Shown in pieces: positions 7,552 through 15,850 of a stretch of DNA of 64,000 bases. The notes under the pieces were generated by a model. The model did not search any database, had not been told where the DNA came from, and saw nothing but the letters and a program-made list of their open reading frames with translations. The translations under genes and the position numbers were made by a program. Position 1 is the first letter of the stretch, and every line of letters starts with the position of its first letter. Source of the stretch: Flavobacterium anhuiense (GTDB lineage: Bacteria > Bacteroidota > Bacteroidia > Flavobacteriales > Flavobacteriaceae); contig NZ_JUIV01000010.1 in assembly GCF_004151235.1 (NCBI RefSeq), positions 108,825-172,824 of the forward strand, given 5' to 3'.

Positions 7552-8973
7552 ATGAAAAAAAATGAATTGTTAGAAGGGCCAATCCTTTCTTCATTATTAA
7601 AATTGGCGGTCCCAATTATGATTGCTAATTTATTACAAGCCGCATATCAGTTGGTAGATGCTTTTTGGGTGGGACGTTTGGGTGGAGACGCTGTTGCGGC
7701 GGTTTCTATAAGTACGCCTGTGATATTTTTAACCATAGCTTTAGGAACCGGATTGGCTATTGCGGGTTCTATTTTAATTGCACAATATTTTGGTGCGGGA
7801 AATCAGAAAATGGTCAATCACGTTGCGGCGCAAACTTTGTCGATGGTAATTATAGTTTCTGTTTTCTTGTCGATTATTGGATATATTTTGAGTCCCTATT
7901 TTTTATATCTGCTAAAGGTAGAGCCTACGGTTTATGTAGATGCGTTAGGATTTATGCGTGTGGCATTTGTTGGTCTCGTGTTTAGTTTCGGATTTATGAT
8001 TTTCCAATCGATTATGCGTGGTGTTGGGCGTGTGACGTTGCCAGTTTATATTGTTCTAGGAACTGTTATTTTGAATTTTGCTTTAGATCCGTTATTTATT
8101 TACGGATGGAATTTTATTCCGGCTTTGGGCGTAAAAGGCGCAGCTTTGGCCACTTTATCTACACAGCTTTTGGCAATTATAATTGGATTTGCGATTCTAT
8201 TTAGAGGAAAACACGGAATCCATCTTCGTATTGCCGATTTTAAACCTGATTACAAACACATTAAAAGAGCTTTTGAAATTGGTTTTCCCTCTTCAATCGA
8301 GCAGTCTATGCGTGCTTTGGGAATGATGGCCATTACGTTTTTAATTGTTCGTTTTGGTACATTGACCGTTGCTTCTTATGGAGCAGGTTCCAATTTGATT
8401 CAGCTGATTTTGATTCCAGCTTTAGGTTTGTCCATGGCGATTGCTACTCTTGTCGGACAAAATATTGGAGCAGGAAATGTTACGCGTGCCGCTGAAATAT
8501 CAAAATTAGGAGCCTATTTAGGTTTCGGATTATTATCAGGTCTCGGAATCATTGCTTTTATTTTTGCCCCTTATTTAATTGCTTTTTTCGTACCAAATGA
8601 TCAAGCAGTTATTGAAGGTGGAACAGAATTGCTAAGAATCACTTGTCTTTCTTGGGGATTTCTTGGTTTGCAGCTTTGCTTGACAGGAGTATTTCGTGCT
8701 GTTGGAAATACCAAATTGCCAATGATTCTAACTTTGGTTTCGCAATGGGTAATACAGTTTCCGCTGGCTTATATTTTGTCTCACAATACTTCTTTAGGAA
8801 AAATTGGAATCTGGTGGGCTTTTCCGATTGCTTCTGTTGTAACGGCTTTAATTACAGTTGTCATATATGCTAAAGGCGATTGGAAGAAAGAAAGATTAAC
8901 CGGTAAAACCAATAAATTGATTGATAAGGTTGAAAGCGAAATTGTGAAGGAAGGATTTGATATTTCTAAATAA
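7552..8973 (+). CDS. MATE family multidrug efflux transporter
   Basis: Inner-membrane multidrug/sodium or proton antiporter of the MATE (MOP superfamily) type, 473 residues, with about twelve membrane segments in two halves of six. Characteristic stretches are the start LLKLAVPIMIANLLQAAYQLVDAFWVGRLGGDAVAA, GTGLAIAGSILIAQYFGAG, and in the second half ALGLSMAIATLVGQNIGAGN (each read as a family landmark), plus GVFRAVGNTKLPM near the end. Length is normal. It probably exports cationic or aromatic toxic compounds sensed by the MarR protein encoded just upstream. After the stop codon comes an octamer repeat array that may act as a terminator. Confidence 0.95.
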   Translation: MKKNELLEGPILSSLLKLAVPIMIANLLQAAYQLVDAFWVGRLGGDAVAAVSISTPVIFLTIALGTGLAIAGSILIAQYFGAGNQKMVNHVAAQTLSMVIIVSVFLSIIGYILSPYFLYLLKVEPTVYVDALGFMRVAFVGLVFSFGFMIFQSIMRGVGRVTLPVYIVLGTVILNFALDPLFIYGWNFIPALGVKGAALATLSTQLLAIIIGFAILFRGKHGIHLRIADFKPDYKHIKRAFEIGFPSSIEQSMRALGMMAITFLIVRFGTLTVASYGAGSNLIQLILIPALGLSMAIATLVGQNIGAGNVTRAAEISKLGAYLGFGLLSGLGIIAFIFAPYLIAFFVPNDQAVIEGGTELLRITCLSWGFLGLQLCLTGVFRAVGNTKLPMILTLVSQWVIQFPLAYILSHNTSLGKIGIWWAFPIASVVTALITVVIYAKGDWKKERLTGKTNKLIDKVESEIVKEGFDISK

Positions 8974-8974
8974 A

Positions 8975-9007
8975 GGTTCTGAGATTCTAAGATGCTAAGG
9001 TTCTGAG
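8975..9007. repeat. Octamer-array repeat, plus-orientation arm
   Basis: Four units of the form NNNCTRAG (GTTCTGAG, ATTCTAAG, ATGCTAAG, GTTCTGAG). The inverted counterpart is at 9147-9187, so the 210-bp gap between the MATE gene and the next gene is bracketed by an inverted repeat. Confidence 0.7.
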
Positions 9008-9018
9008 TTTTTTTGTAG

Positions 9019-9038
9019 AGATGCACTGCAGTGCATCT
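9019..9038. repeat. 20-bp perfect palindrome
   Basis: AGATGCACTGCAGTGCATCT is its own reverse complement, preceded by TTTTTTTGTAG. Similar GTAGAGACGCACTGCAGTGCGTCT palindromes are, to my knowledge, scattered through many Bacteroidota genomes (stated from memory). It could be a hairpin terminator for the MATE gene or a REP-like element. Confidence 0.65.
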
Positions 9039-9146
9039 AACGTAAGATTGGCAGATTGCTGATATTTTAAATATTAGATGAACAATGTGCGTAATTTTAA
9101 TTTTCTAAATGTATTTTTATGAAAGACAAAATAAATTTTAAGTATA

Positions 9147-9187
9147 TTAGAACCTTAGTATCTTAGCATCTCAGAATCTTAGCACCT
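9147..9187. repeat. Octamer-array repeat, minus-orientation arm
   Basis: Units TTAGAACC, TTAGTATC, TTAGCATC, TCAGAATC, TTAGCACC in a row, ending 6 bases before the next start codon at 9194. Complementary to the array at 8975-9007. Confidence 0.7.
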
Positions 9188-9193
9188 TTAAAA

Positions 9194-10357
9194 ATGACAA
9201 AAAATCTAAAGCGTTATTTCATAAAATCTATTATTGTATTAGCCTTAATTCACCTAGCTTACTTTTTATACGGTTATTTTACTTTTAAGGGGCTCAAGAA
9301 TATTAATATCTATACCGAATTCTACCGATTTAAATTTTATGATGACGTTTCGATTTCTCATTTTTTCGTAAGCGGATTGTTTTTGCTTATCTTTTTGATT
9401 TTTCTGGTTCGTAATCATTCGAGAGAAAACTATAAAGGCGGGAATCTTTTTAAAGTTGCCTTTTGTTTGCTGCTGATCTCATTTTTGACTTTTTCGTTTT
9501 TTGTTAGTTACAGTTTCGGAATGAACGCTAAACTGAAAACAGAATTGTCTGAAAATGATTTTAATAATGACAAAAAACTCTTGAATGTTTTAAATCCGTT
9601 TTTGTATGGATACACTTCTTATAGTTCTGAGAAATTATTCAATTACGAGAACATTTTATATCCAAAACCTTATCCTGTAATTAAGCAAGAAGATACTATT
9701 TCGCCTGGCGAATATCCTATTACAGAAACTAGTTATTATAGTATTGATACCTTAAAGGCGCTGACAAGCACTTTTGATAAAACAACAAATAAAGCAGATA
9801 GTATTTTTAATATTCTTGGTTTTGACAAAGAGGAATTATACAAAAGAGTTATCTCAAAAACGGTTGTAGGCGATAGTACAGAAATTGTTTTTAAGAGTGT
9901 TCAAGTGCATCCAGAACATGATAGTGATATTTGTATTTTTCTGGAAAACAAGTCTTTGTTTAATCCCGTTCAAGGTGATTCTATAAATAAACAAATCTAT
10001 CAAGTAGCTGTAGATCGTTATAAATTGCTGTACAATTTTAAGAAGGATTCGCTAACCTATACTTTCCAAAGATTGGATACGCTTTTTAGAAAATACAATA
10101 TAGAAACGAGTTTAGTTCCAAAACAATTAACTCAAGATGTCTATCGTTACAAGGATAACCGTGACGAACCTCTTAACGGAATTAGAAACACTTTTGATAG
10201 AAAAGCTTTAGCAGAAAAATTTAAGACTTTAGATAAGTTGTTTTACGAACCTAATTATCTGCATCCGAACATTATTGCGATTTATTTTGCTGTAATTGTT
10301 GCGGTTTGGATTGTACTATTTCTGTTTTACCTTGTTTTTAATAGAAAGAAAAATTAA
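9194..10357 (+). CDS. Membrane protein of unknown function
   Basis: Protein of 387 residues that I do not recognise. Three hydrophobic segments lie in the first 115 residues (KSIIVLALIHLAYFLYGYF, SGLFLLIFLIFLV and KVAFCLLLISFLTFSFFVSY) and one at the C-terminus (IIAIYFAVIVAVWIVLFLF), followed by a short basic tail NRKKN. The central 230 residues are polar and charged, with no motif I can name, and would form one soluble domain, probably on the outside if the first segments put it there. Such a topology suits an envelope or sensory function, but there is no context to support it. It is a single-gene unit bracketed by repeat sequence. Confidence 0.75.
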   Translation: MTKNLKRYFIKSIIVLALIHLAYFLYGYFTFKGLKNINIYTEFYRFKFYDDVSISHFFVSGLFLLIFLIFLVRNHSRENYKGGNLFKVAFCLLLISFLTFSFFVSYSFGMNAKLKTELSENDFNNDKKLLNVLNPFLYGYTSYSSEKLFNYENILYPKPYPVIKQEDTISPGEYPITETSYYSIDTLKALTSTFDKTTNKADSIFNILGFDKEELYKRVISKTVVGDSTEIVFKSVQVHPEHDSDICIFLENKSLFNPVQGDSINKQIYQVAVDRYKLLYNFKKDSLTYTFQRLDTLFRKYNIETSLVPKQLTQDVYRYKDNRDEPLNGIRNTFDRKALAEKFKTLDKLFYEPNYLHPNIIAIYFAVIVAVWIVLFLFYLVFNRKKN

Positions 10358-10457
10358 TGTAAATATCAATGACAATGGCAAAAATCAATAATTAATTAAA
10401 AAAACTAAAAATTAAAAATTGATATTGTTATTGAATTTTGTCATTGTAATTACCATT

Positions 10458-10892
10458 TTAAACCCTATGATAATCTGCTTTCCAGTGTACGATTGCTTTT
10501 TTGATTGCATCGCCGGTTAAGTTGTTTTTTAGAACATCTTCTACAAGCGGAATCAATTCGTCGTCTGGTGCAAAGCGCAATGCAAATATCTGGTCATCTG
10601 TAAGTTTGTATTCAAATTCTTCGAATCTTTTACCTGTTAAAGTAAAATAACGGTAACGCATTTCTAAACGAACAATCCTATTTTGCAACGTTAACGCATA
10701 GTGCTGGCGAAGCATATAAGCCAGTACAAATAGAAATATAAAAGCAACACTGATAAATGCCCATATTAAATGATCTTCTGTTGTAATTCCTAAATAAATG
10801 CTAGCAATTAGGAATAAAATTAAAACAGGATAATATATAAAATGGTGTGGGGTATAAAACCGTATATGATTATAATATGTCTGAATTTTCAT
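10458..10892 (-). CDS. DUF6526-like small membrane protein
   Basis: Protein of 144 residues with two neighbouring membrane segments (IYYPVLILFLIASIYLGI and LIWAFISVAFIFLFVLAYML) and a soluble C-terminal half with ALTLQNRIVRLEMRYRYF and IFALRFAPDDELIPLVEDVL. The pattern of two helices, a basic LQ-RxxRLE segment and a conserved LRFA-DELxxL segment matches the family I remember as DUF6526, whose function is unknown. It converges on the plus-strand membrane protein gene; the 100-bp gap between them is AT-rich and partly self-complementary. Confidence 0.7.
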   Translation of the reverse strand: MKIQTYYNHIRFYTPHHFIYYPVLILFLIASIYLGITTEDHLIWAFISVAFIFLFVLAYMLRQHYALTLQNRIVRLEMRYRYFTLTGKRFEEFEYKLTDDQIFALRFAPDDELIPLVEDVLKNNLTGDAIKKAIVHWKADYHRV

Positions 10893-10919
10893 GTTTTCAA
10901 CTTTAAATGACAGCCTATA

Positions 10920-10953
10920 AAAACAAAACTACTCTATATTTCTATAGAGTAGC
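10920..10953 (-). terminator. Hairpin with T-run, minus strand
   Basis: CTACTCTATA (10930-10939) pairs perfectly with TATAGAGTAG (10944-10953) around a 4-nt loop; read on the minus strand it is followed by TTTTGTTTTT. It may end transcription coming from the glycosylase gene at 11194. The rest of the 300-bp gap 10893-11193 shows no gene or other clear signal. Confidence 0.55.
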
Positions 10954-11193
10954 TTTTTCCCAAAAATAAACTAACATAACCAATGTTCTCTTTATAGACT
11001 AAACTTTTTACAGTTTGCTTTGTAAATTTTAATAAGAATAAAGCCTTTTTCATTTCATTAATCAAACCGTCAATATGGCTTATTTTTCTTTGATGTAAAA
11101 TTAGATCGAGAGCAGTTGTTTTTTGTTATACTTTAAACGGAAAAAGTTACATGATTTCAATATTTGCATTTTAATTACATAAAATTTGTGCTC

Positions 11194-11679
11194 TTATAAT
11201 AGAGTTTTAATAATACTCCATTCATTCAATTTATCTTGCAAAGCCTTGCTAGCATTGGCCGGACTTGTTGACGGGAGTGTAAATGTTTTATATTCTTTTG
11301 TTAAATGAACATATTTTTTAAAAAACGCCGCTGCTTTTTGTCCATTAAAAATAATGCTTTGTATTTGAGTATGTGTTTCTAGGAAATTTTCAAAATCATT
11401 TGCAATTTCATTTTTTATGGCGCTGTCCAAGCTTCCAACGCGTTCGCAAAATTGTAAGACATCCCAAAGAGCAATGTCGTTTTTTATTAATAAGCTTTTT
11501 CGTATTTCATAATCTTTAGAAAAGTCTTCTCCCAAAATTTGAAACATAAATTTCCAAAAGTTATTCTGATTGTGGCCATAATATTGATTGAGTTCTAAAG
11601 ATTTTGTTCCAGGCATCGTACCTAAAATCAGAATTTTAGAAGTTGGAGAACTAATAGGAGCAAACGAAAAGCTTTTCAT
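11194..11679 (-). CDS. DNA-deoxyinosine glycosylase (MUG/UDG superfamily)
   Basis: Uracil-DNA-glycosylase superfamily protein of 161 residues, of the kind annotated as DNA-deoxyinosine glycosylase (family 6, hypoxanthine-DNA glycosylase). It removes deaminated bases from DNA as the first step of base-excision repair. Landmarks are ILILGTMPGTKSLELNQYYG at residues 16-35, HNQNNFWKF just after, the ALWDVLQFCER segment, IIFNGQKAA in the middle, and the closing loop LPSTSPANA. These are the usual active-site and DNA-binding loops of this subfamily. Single-gene unit, divergent from the AraC-type gene. Family call is strong; the exact base preference is inferred. Confidence 0.9.
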   Translation of the reverse strand: MKSFSFAPISSPTSKILILGTMPGTKSLELNQYYGHNQNNFWKFMFQILGEDFSKDYEIRKSLLIKNDIALWDVLQFCERVGSLDSAIKNEIANDFENFLETHTQIQSIIFNGQKAAAFFKKYVHLTKEYKTFTLPSTSPANASKALQDKLNEWSIIKTLL

Positions 11680-11850
11680 ATTTCTTTCTTTAATGAATTG
11701 AGATATAGGTTAAAATAAACATTTATAAGGAATTATAAAACAAAACTGAAAAATTATATAACATTTTTGGTCTGTCTTTAAGCGAACTTTGACTTTCAGA
11801 TTCTAAGAAATAATCTGTTTGGCAAATTATAATTTTAAATCCGGCGAACC

Positions 11851-12876
11851 ATGAAAATTGTTACTATAAATACAGAAAAAACTCAAAATATATTTGATGA
11901 ACTTCAAACTAGTTTTGGCGGAAAAGTGACATTTGACATAGATGAATATACACTCGAAGTAGAAAATAGTTTTGCAGAAGGTTCTATAATTGGAGCTTCT
12001 TTTAACGATAACATTTCGTATGTTCAGTTTGATATGACATTTTCGACAGATGTCAGACTGGATATTCTAAATGTAAAATCATCACCAGTTTATTTTGCTT
12101 ATTGTTCTAAAGGAAATCTTTCGCATAGTTTTGGATTGGATGGCGAAGAACGAAAATTAAAAACCTTTCAGACGGCAATTGTAACATCTAAGCAAAATCA
12201 GGATAATGTTTTGTTGTTCGAAAAAGGCAAGAAAACAAAACTCACATTAATTATTGTAGGAACACAAATTGATGCAGAAAATCAGATAAACTCTCTAAAC
12301 CAACAGGTAAAAGATACCTTTTTTGAAAATAGTCAAACTACAGATTTCTTTTATATAGGCTCTTATAATTTACAGATTGCAGAGAAGATCGAACAGCTTA
12401 ATTCGATTACGCAAAGAGGAATTGTTAGAAATCTGTTGAAAGAAGGAATTATGAGAATCATTCTGGCAATGGAAATTCAGCAGCATTCAGACGATTTGCA
12501 TGCTTTTGCGACTGATTCAAACGGATTGACGTTAAGAGAACTTGAAGAAGTAAAAGAACTTTCTGAATTTATAAAATCAAATCCAGAAGAAGCTTTTTCA
12601 ATAAAATCTTTAAGCAAAAAATCGGGTCTTTCTCCAAACAAACTTCAGGAAGGATTTAAAATGATTCACAACCGTACGGTCAATGATTATATTACTCACA
12701 TGAGAGTGCTAAAAGCCGAGATTTTAATAAGAACATCTGACTTAAATATTTCAGAAATCGTATACTGCATTGGTTTCACTAGCAGAAGTTATTTCTCTAA
12801 AATATTCAAACAAAAATTCAACTGCAGTCCTAAAGAATATAAATTTAATTTGAATTCTCTAGCTATTACGGCCTAA
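11851..12876 (+). CDS. AraC family transcriptional regulator
   Basis: Regulator of 341 residues. The N-terminal 220 residues are a poorly conserved sensing domain. The C-terminal 100 residues hold the two AraC helix-turn-helix motifs: FSIKSLSKKSGLSPNKLQEGFK with HNRTVNDYITHMRVLKAEIL, then NISEIVYCIGFTSRSYFSKIFKQKFNCSPKEYK. No transporter or enzyme gene is next to it that shares its direction, so its targets are unknown; it may act in trans. The stop codon lies within a small hairpin CGGCC-TAAC-GGCCG and is followed by an octamer repeat array. Confidence 0.92.
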   Translation: MKIVTINTEKTQNIFDELQTSFGGKVTFDIDEYTLEVENSFAEGSIIGASFNDNISYVQFDMTFSTDVRLDILNVKSSPVYFAYCSKGNLSHSFGLDGEERKLKTFQTAIVTSKQNQDNVLLFEKGKKTKLTLIIVGTQIDAENQINSLNQQVKDTFFENSQTTDFFYIGSYNLQIAEKIEQLNSITQRGIVRNLLKEGIMRIILAMEIQQHSDDLHAFATDSNGLTLRELEEVKELSEFIKSNPEEAFSIKSLSKKSGLSPNKLQEGFKMIHNRTVNDYITHMRVLKAEILIRTSDLNISEIVYCIGFTSRSYFSKIFKQKFNCSPKEYKFNLNSLAITA

Positions 12877-12884
12877 CGGCCGAA

Positions 12885-12917
12885 GTTTCTAAGGTTCTAA
12901 GATGCTAAGATTCTAAG
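12885..12917. repeat. Octamer-array repeat after AraC gene
   Basis: Units GTTTCTAAG, GTTCTAAG, ATGCTAAG, ATTCTAAG followed by CTTTTTC. It begins 9 bases after the stop codon. A second pair of arrays, inverted to each other, follows at 12992-13011 and 13023-13059. Confidence 0.7.
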
Positions 12918-12991
12918 CTTTTTCTTATACTGAATGTATCAAAATCTCAAAAAATAAAGTCGCTAGCTCTAAAGCACATTATATACACAAT

Positions 12992-13059
12992 AAGGTTCTA
13001 AGATTCTATAGTTTTCAAAAAAAACTTAGAATCTTAGAACCTTAGTTTCTTAGTATCTA
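12992..13059. repeat. Octamer-array inverted pair
   Basis: AAGGTTCTAAGATTCTATAG at 12992-13011 faces CTTAGAATCTTAGAACCTTA at 13025-13044, giving a hairpin with a stem of about 18 bp and a short A-rich loop. It lies between the AraC gene and the promoter of the MarR-GNAT gene. Confidence 0.7.
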
Positions 13060-13068
13060 AAAAAACTA

Positions 13069-13089
13069 TACATTTGCATAACTAGTTAT
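13069..13089 (+). promoter_or_regulatory. Promoter -7 box and palindromic operator of the MarR-GNAT gene
   Basis: TACATTTG at 13069-13076 fits the Bacteroidota -7 box. Directly after it, over the expected transcription start, is the perfect 12-bp palindrome ATAACTAGTTAT (13078-13089). A MarR-type protein commonly binds such a site, so autorepression is likely. The coding sequence starts 16 bp further on. Confidence 0.6.
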
Positions 13090-13105
13090 ATAATTAATTA
13101 TTGTT

Positions 13106-14059
13106 ATGGAATTTTTTGATAAAGTTGGAAAATCGGCGCTTGGAAGCCGTTTACGTTTGATGACAGCTACAGTAACGGATGATGCTGCAAAAATATATGA
13201 ATTGTACGGAGTTGATTTTGTACCGAAATGGTTTCCAGTATTTTATACTTTGGCTGAGGAACGTGAAATTACAATTACCGAAATTGCTAATGAAATAGGA
13301 CATTCCCAGCCTTCTGTCAGTAAAATTATTCAAGAAATGATTATGGCAGGATTAATTGAGGAAAGTGCGAAAACAGATGATAAACGTAAAAGTAATGTTC
13401 TTCTGACTGAAAAAGGTGTTTTGATTTCTAAGAAAATCAAACAGCAACTAGAAGATATTGATGTTGCAATTGAAGAAATCATTGCAGAAAGCAAACATAA
13501 TTTGTGGGCAGCATTGGAAGAATGGGAATTTTTGTTGGAGCAAAAATCCTTGATTAATAGAGTGAGGGAACAAAAGAAAAAAAGAGAAAGTAAAGACGTA
13601 AAAATAGTAGATTACAAACCAGAATATCAGGAAGCTTTTAGAGCACTGAATGTAGAATGGATTTCAACTTATTTCGAAATGGAAGAGGCTGATTATAAAG
13701 CGCTGGACAATCCTGAAGATTATATTTTAAAAAAAGGAGGAAAAATTCTTGTGGCTCTTTATGAAAACGAACCTGTTGGAGTTTGTGCGTTGATTAAAAT
13801 GAATAATTCTGAGTATGATTTTGAAATGGCAAAAATGGCTGTTTCGCCCAAAGCACAAGGAAAAAGTATAGGATGGCTTTTAGGAAAAGCAATTGCAGAA
13901 AAAGCAAAAGAACTCGGTGCCAAGAAAATATATTTAGAAAGTAATACGATCTTAAAACCAGCCATAAATCTGTATTACAAATTAGGTTTCGAAAAAGTTT
14001 TTGGACTTGAAACGCCTTATAAAAGATGTAATATTCAGATGGAGTTGGTGCTTCGTTAA
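13106..14059 (+). CDS. MarR-type regulator fused to GNAT acetyltransferase
   Basis: Two-domain protein of 317 residues. Residues 1-150 are a MarR winged-helix domain (ITITEIANEIGHSQPSVSKIIQEM as helix-turn-helix, KTDDKRKSNVLLTEKG as wing). Residues about 165-317 are a GNAT domain with the acetyl-CoA loop AVSPKAQGKSIGWLLGKAIA and the late strand KIYLESNTILKPAINLYYKLGFEKV. Such MarR-GNAT fusions are a known architecture, in which ligand binding or acetylation may be linked to DNA binding. A perfect palindrome at its promoter suggests autoregulation. No frame disruption is seen between the domains. Confidence 0.93.
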   Translation: MEFFDKVGKSALGSRLRLMTATVTDDAAKIYELYGVDFVPKWFPVFYTLAEEREITITEIANEIGHSQPSVSKIIQEMIMAGLIEESAKTDDKRKSNVLLTEKGVLISKKIKQQLEDIDVAIEEIIAESKHNLWAALEEWEFLLEQKSLINRVREQKKKRESKDVKIVDYKPEYQEAFRALNVEWISTYFEMEEADYKALDNPEDYILKKGGKILVALYENEPVGVCALIKMNNSEYDFEMAKMAVSPKAQGKSIGWLLGKAIAEKAKELGAKKIYLESNTILKPAINLYYKLGFEKVFGLETPYKRCNIQMELVLR

Positions 14060-14072
14060 GTTGCTAAGGTTC

Positions 14073-14128
14073 TAAGATACTGAGGTTCTAAGTTTTTTTT
14101 CTCAGTATCTTAGAACCTCAGTATCTTA
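14073..14128. terminator. Octamer-array hairpin, bidirectional terminator
   Basis: A 20-bp perfect stem: TAAGATACTGAGGTTCTAAG (14073-14092) with its exact inverse at 14109-14128, separated by a T-rich loop. It is made entirely of the 8-nt repeat unit and lies between two convergent genes (14059 and 14137), the expected place for a shared terminator. Confidence 0.75.
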
Positions 14129-14136
14129 GCATCTTT

Positions 14137-15336
14137 CTAACGTCCAAATCGATAATAATCCAAATCTGTATTTTTTTTGTTGTAAAGCGAATCTAAGATA
14201 GAATTCATTCCTAATACGCTGAAGGTTATTCCATTTCCTCCAAAACCCAGAATATAGTGTTCATTTTTTCTTGGATTTGGTTTTCCGAAGTAGGGAAGTC
14301 CATCTTTAGTTTCTCCAAAAGTACCTGCCCAGGAATAATCAATTTTAAAATCGAGATCAGGAAATCGTTTGTAAAACTGTTTTAAAAGGTATTGTTCTTT
14401 TTTAGGAAGCAATTTATCACGTTTAGTGGTATCTTTAAAATCTTCGTCTCCGCCGCCCATTATAATACGATTATCATCTGTTGTTCTAATATAATGATAA
14501 GGCGATCCTGTATCCCAAAAGATTGTATTTTTGAAGTTTTCAGGAAGATCGGAGTGGCTTTCTGATGCAATCACATAAGTGCTTTTTAAATCGACTACTT
14601 TTTCTTTTAGTGTTTCTGTACTTTCGTAACCTGTACAATGTATAATGTGATCGGCTGTAATAACGTGTTTAGAATCGGTTGTGGCAATAATTTTACCTTT
14701 CTGATGCTGAATTGTAGCGATATTGGTTCGATCAAAAATCTGCATACCTTTTTCATGGCAATGAAACAAAAGGTCGCTCGCAAGTTTAAAAGGATCCATA
14801 ACTGCTGCAGTTTTAGATTCTATTCCTGCAATGGCATTCAGTCCCATTTTTTGCAATTCTGACCTGCCAAGCCAGCTGATTTCAAAGCCATGCTGTTTTC
14901 TGGCTTTATACTCATTTTTTAAATAAGGGACATCTTTTTTTAAAATGGTGAAATAAACGCTTTTTTTAAATTCGAAACCGCAGTCACTGCCTATTTCGTC
15001 AATAATATTTCGGAGGTCAAAAATGGCTTTTTTCCCATTTTGGTAACTGTCTACAGCACATCTGGTGCCTCGAAGTTTGATGAGCTGATGCAAAGGAACG
15101 TCAATCTCATATTGCAGTAAAGCAGTGCTTCCTGAGGTGCTTCCCCCACAGACATCACGACGGTCAACAAGAACAATTTTTTTTCCTTCATTTAATAATT
15201 TATAAGCGATTAAAGCTCCTGTAATACCGCCGCCAATTATTAAAATGTCGGTAGTAATATCGGAATCTATTGAAGGATAACTTTGTTTTATGGCATTTTT
15301 TAAAGGCCAATAGGTTTCAGTAGAGCTTAATTTCAT
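14137..15336 (-). CDS. FAD-dependent oxidoreductase (DAO family)
   Basis: Flavoprotein of 399 residues in the D-amino-acid oxidase/glycine oxidase superfamily. Near the N-terminus is the dinucleotide-binding fold DILIIGGGITGALIAYKLL followed by the ribose-contacting acidic end of strand two (KIVLVDRR) and the GGSTSGSTALLQYE segment typical of gamma-glutamylputrescine-oxidase-like members. Near the C-terminus are the substrate/FAD motifs YSWAGTFGETKDGLPYFG and YILGFGGNGITFSVLG. It probably oxidises an amine or amino acid. Its start codon overlaps the stop of the preceding gene (ATGA), so the two are translationally coupled. The substrate is unknown. Confidence 0.9.
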   Translation of the reverse strand: MKLSSTETYWPLKNAIKQSYPSIDSDITTDILIIGGGITGALIAYKLLNEGKKIVLVDRRDVCGGSTSGSTALLQYEIDVPLHQLIKLRGTRCAVDSYQNGKKAIFDLRNIIDEIGSDCGFEFKKSVYFTILKKDVPYLKNEYKARKQHGFEISWLGRSELQKMGLNAIAGIESKTAAVMDPFKLASDLLFHCHEKGMQIFDRTNIATIQHQKGKIIATTDSKHVITADHIIHCTGYESTETLKEKVVDLKSTYVIASESHSDLPENFKNTIFWDTGSPYHYIRTTDDNRIIMGGGDEDFKDTTKRDKLLPKKEQYLLKQFYKRFPDLDFKIDYSWAGTFGETKDGLPYFGKPNPRKNEHYILGFGGNGITFSVLGMNSILDSLYNKKNTDLDYYRFGR

Positions 15337-15848
15337 TTTTTGGTTATTTTTTTAGAGGTGCTTTTGGTAGTTTTTTTGGTGTTATCTGGTTTTATATTTT
15401 TTTCTTTTTTTCGATTATGGAGTTCGTTTGCCTCAGCAATTGAATGAGAAGTTCTTATGCTTCGATCTTTTTTGGCCAATTGGCTTAAATGATGATAGTA
15501 TTTCTGAATAATAATCATTTCGTCTTCAGTCATATTTTCAATATCAACAAGACTATTGCTTGACAGATCGTTTGATGCTACGAGTTCGTTTAGTTTTAAC
15601 TGAATGGCAAGCGAATCCTTGTTTTGGGCTTTTTGAATTAAGAAAACCATCAAAAAGGTAATAATGGTTGTGCCCGTATTAATGACCAATTGCCAAGTTT
15701 CGGAATAATCGAAAATTGGTCCCGAAGCTGCCCAAGCAACAACGAGAGTAAATGCACCTATAAAAGCTGGAGTGCTTCCAGCGGCCTTTGAAACTTTTGT
15801 AGCAAATTTTTCGAATGCGTTACTTTTATGTTGAGATTTTGAATTCAT
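15333..15848 (-). CDS. Low-affinity iron permease family small membrane protein
   Basis: Protein of 171 residues matching the bacterial branch of the low-affinity iron permease family: FEKFATKVSKAAGSTPAFIGAF, VVAWAASGPIFDYSETWQLVINTGTTIITFLMVFLIQKAQNKD (two membrane segments, read as landmarks) and KLNELVAS. The C-terminal 40 residues are strongly basic and end in a lysine/threonine/serine-rich tail (KKTTKSTSKKITKK), which looks like an added extension. Despite the family name, iron transport has not been shown for most bacterial members as far as I know. It lies 2 bp downstream of the AsmA-like gene and overlaps the oxidoreductase gene by 4 bases. Confidence 0.85.
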   Translation of the reverse strand: MNSKSQHKSNAFEKFATKVSKAAGSTPAFIGAFTLVVAWAASGPIFDYSETWQLVINTGTTIITFLMVFLIQKAQNKDSLAIQLKLNELVASNDLSSNSLVDIENMTEDEMIIIQKYYHHLSQLAKKDRSIRTSHSIAEANELHNRKKEKNIKPDNTKKTTKSTSKKITKK

Positions 15849-15850
15849 TT

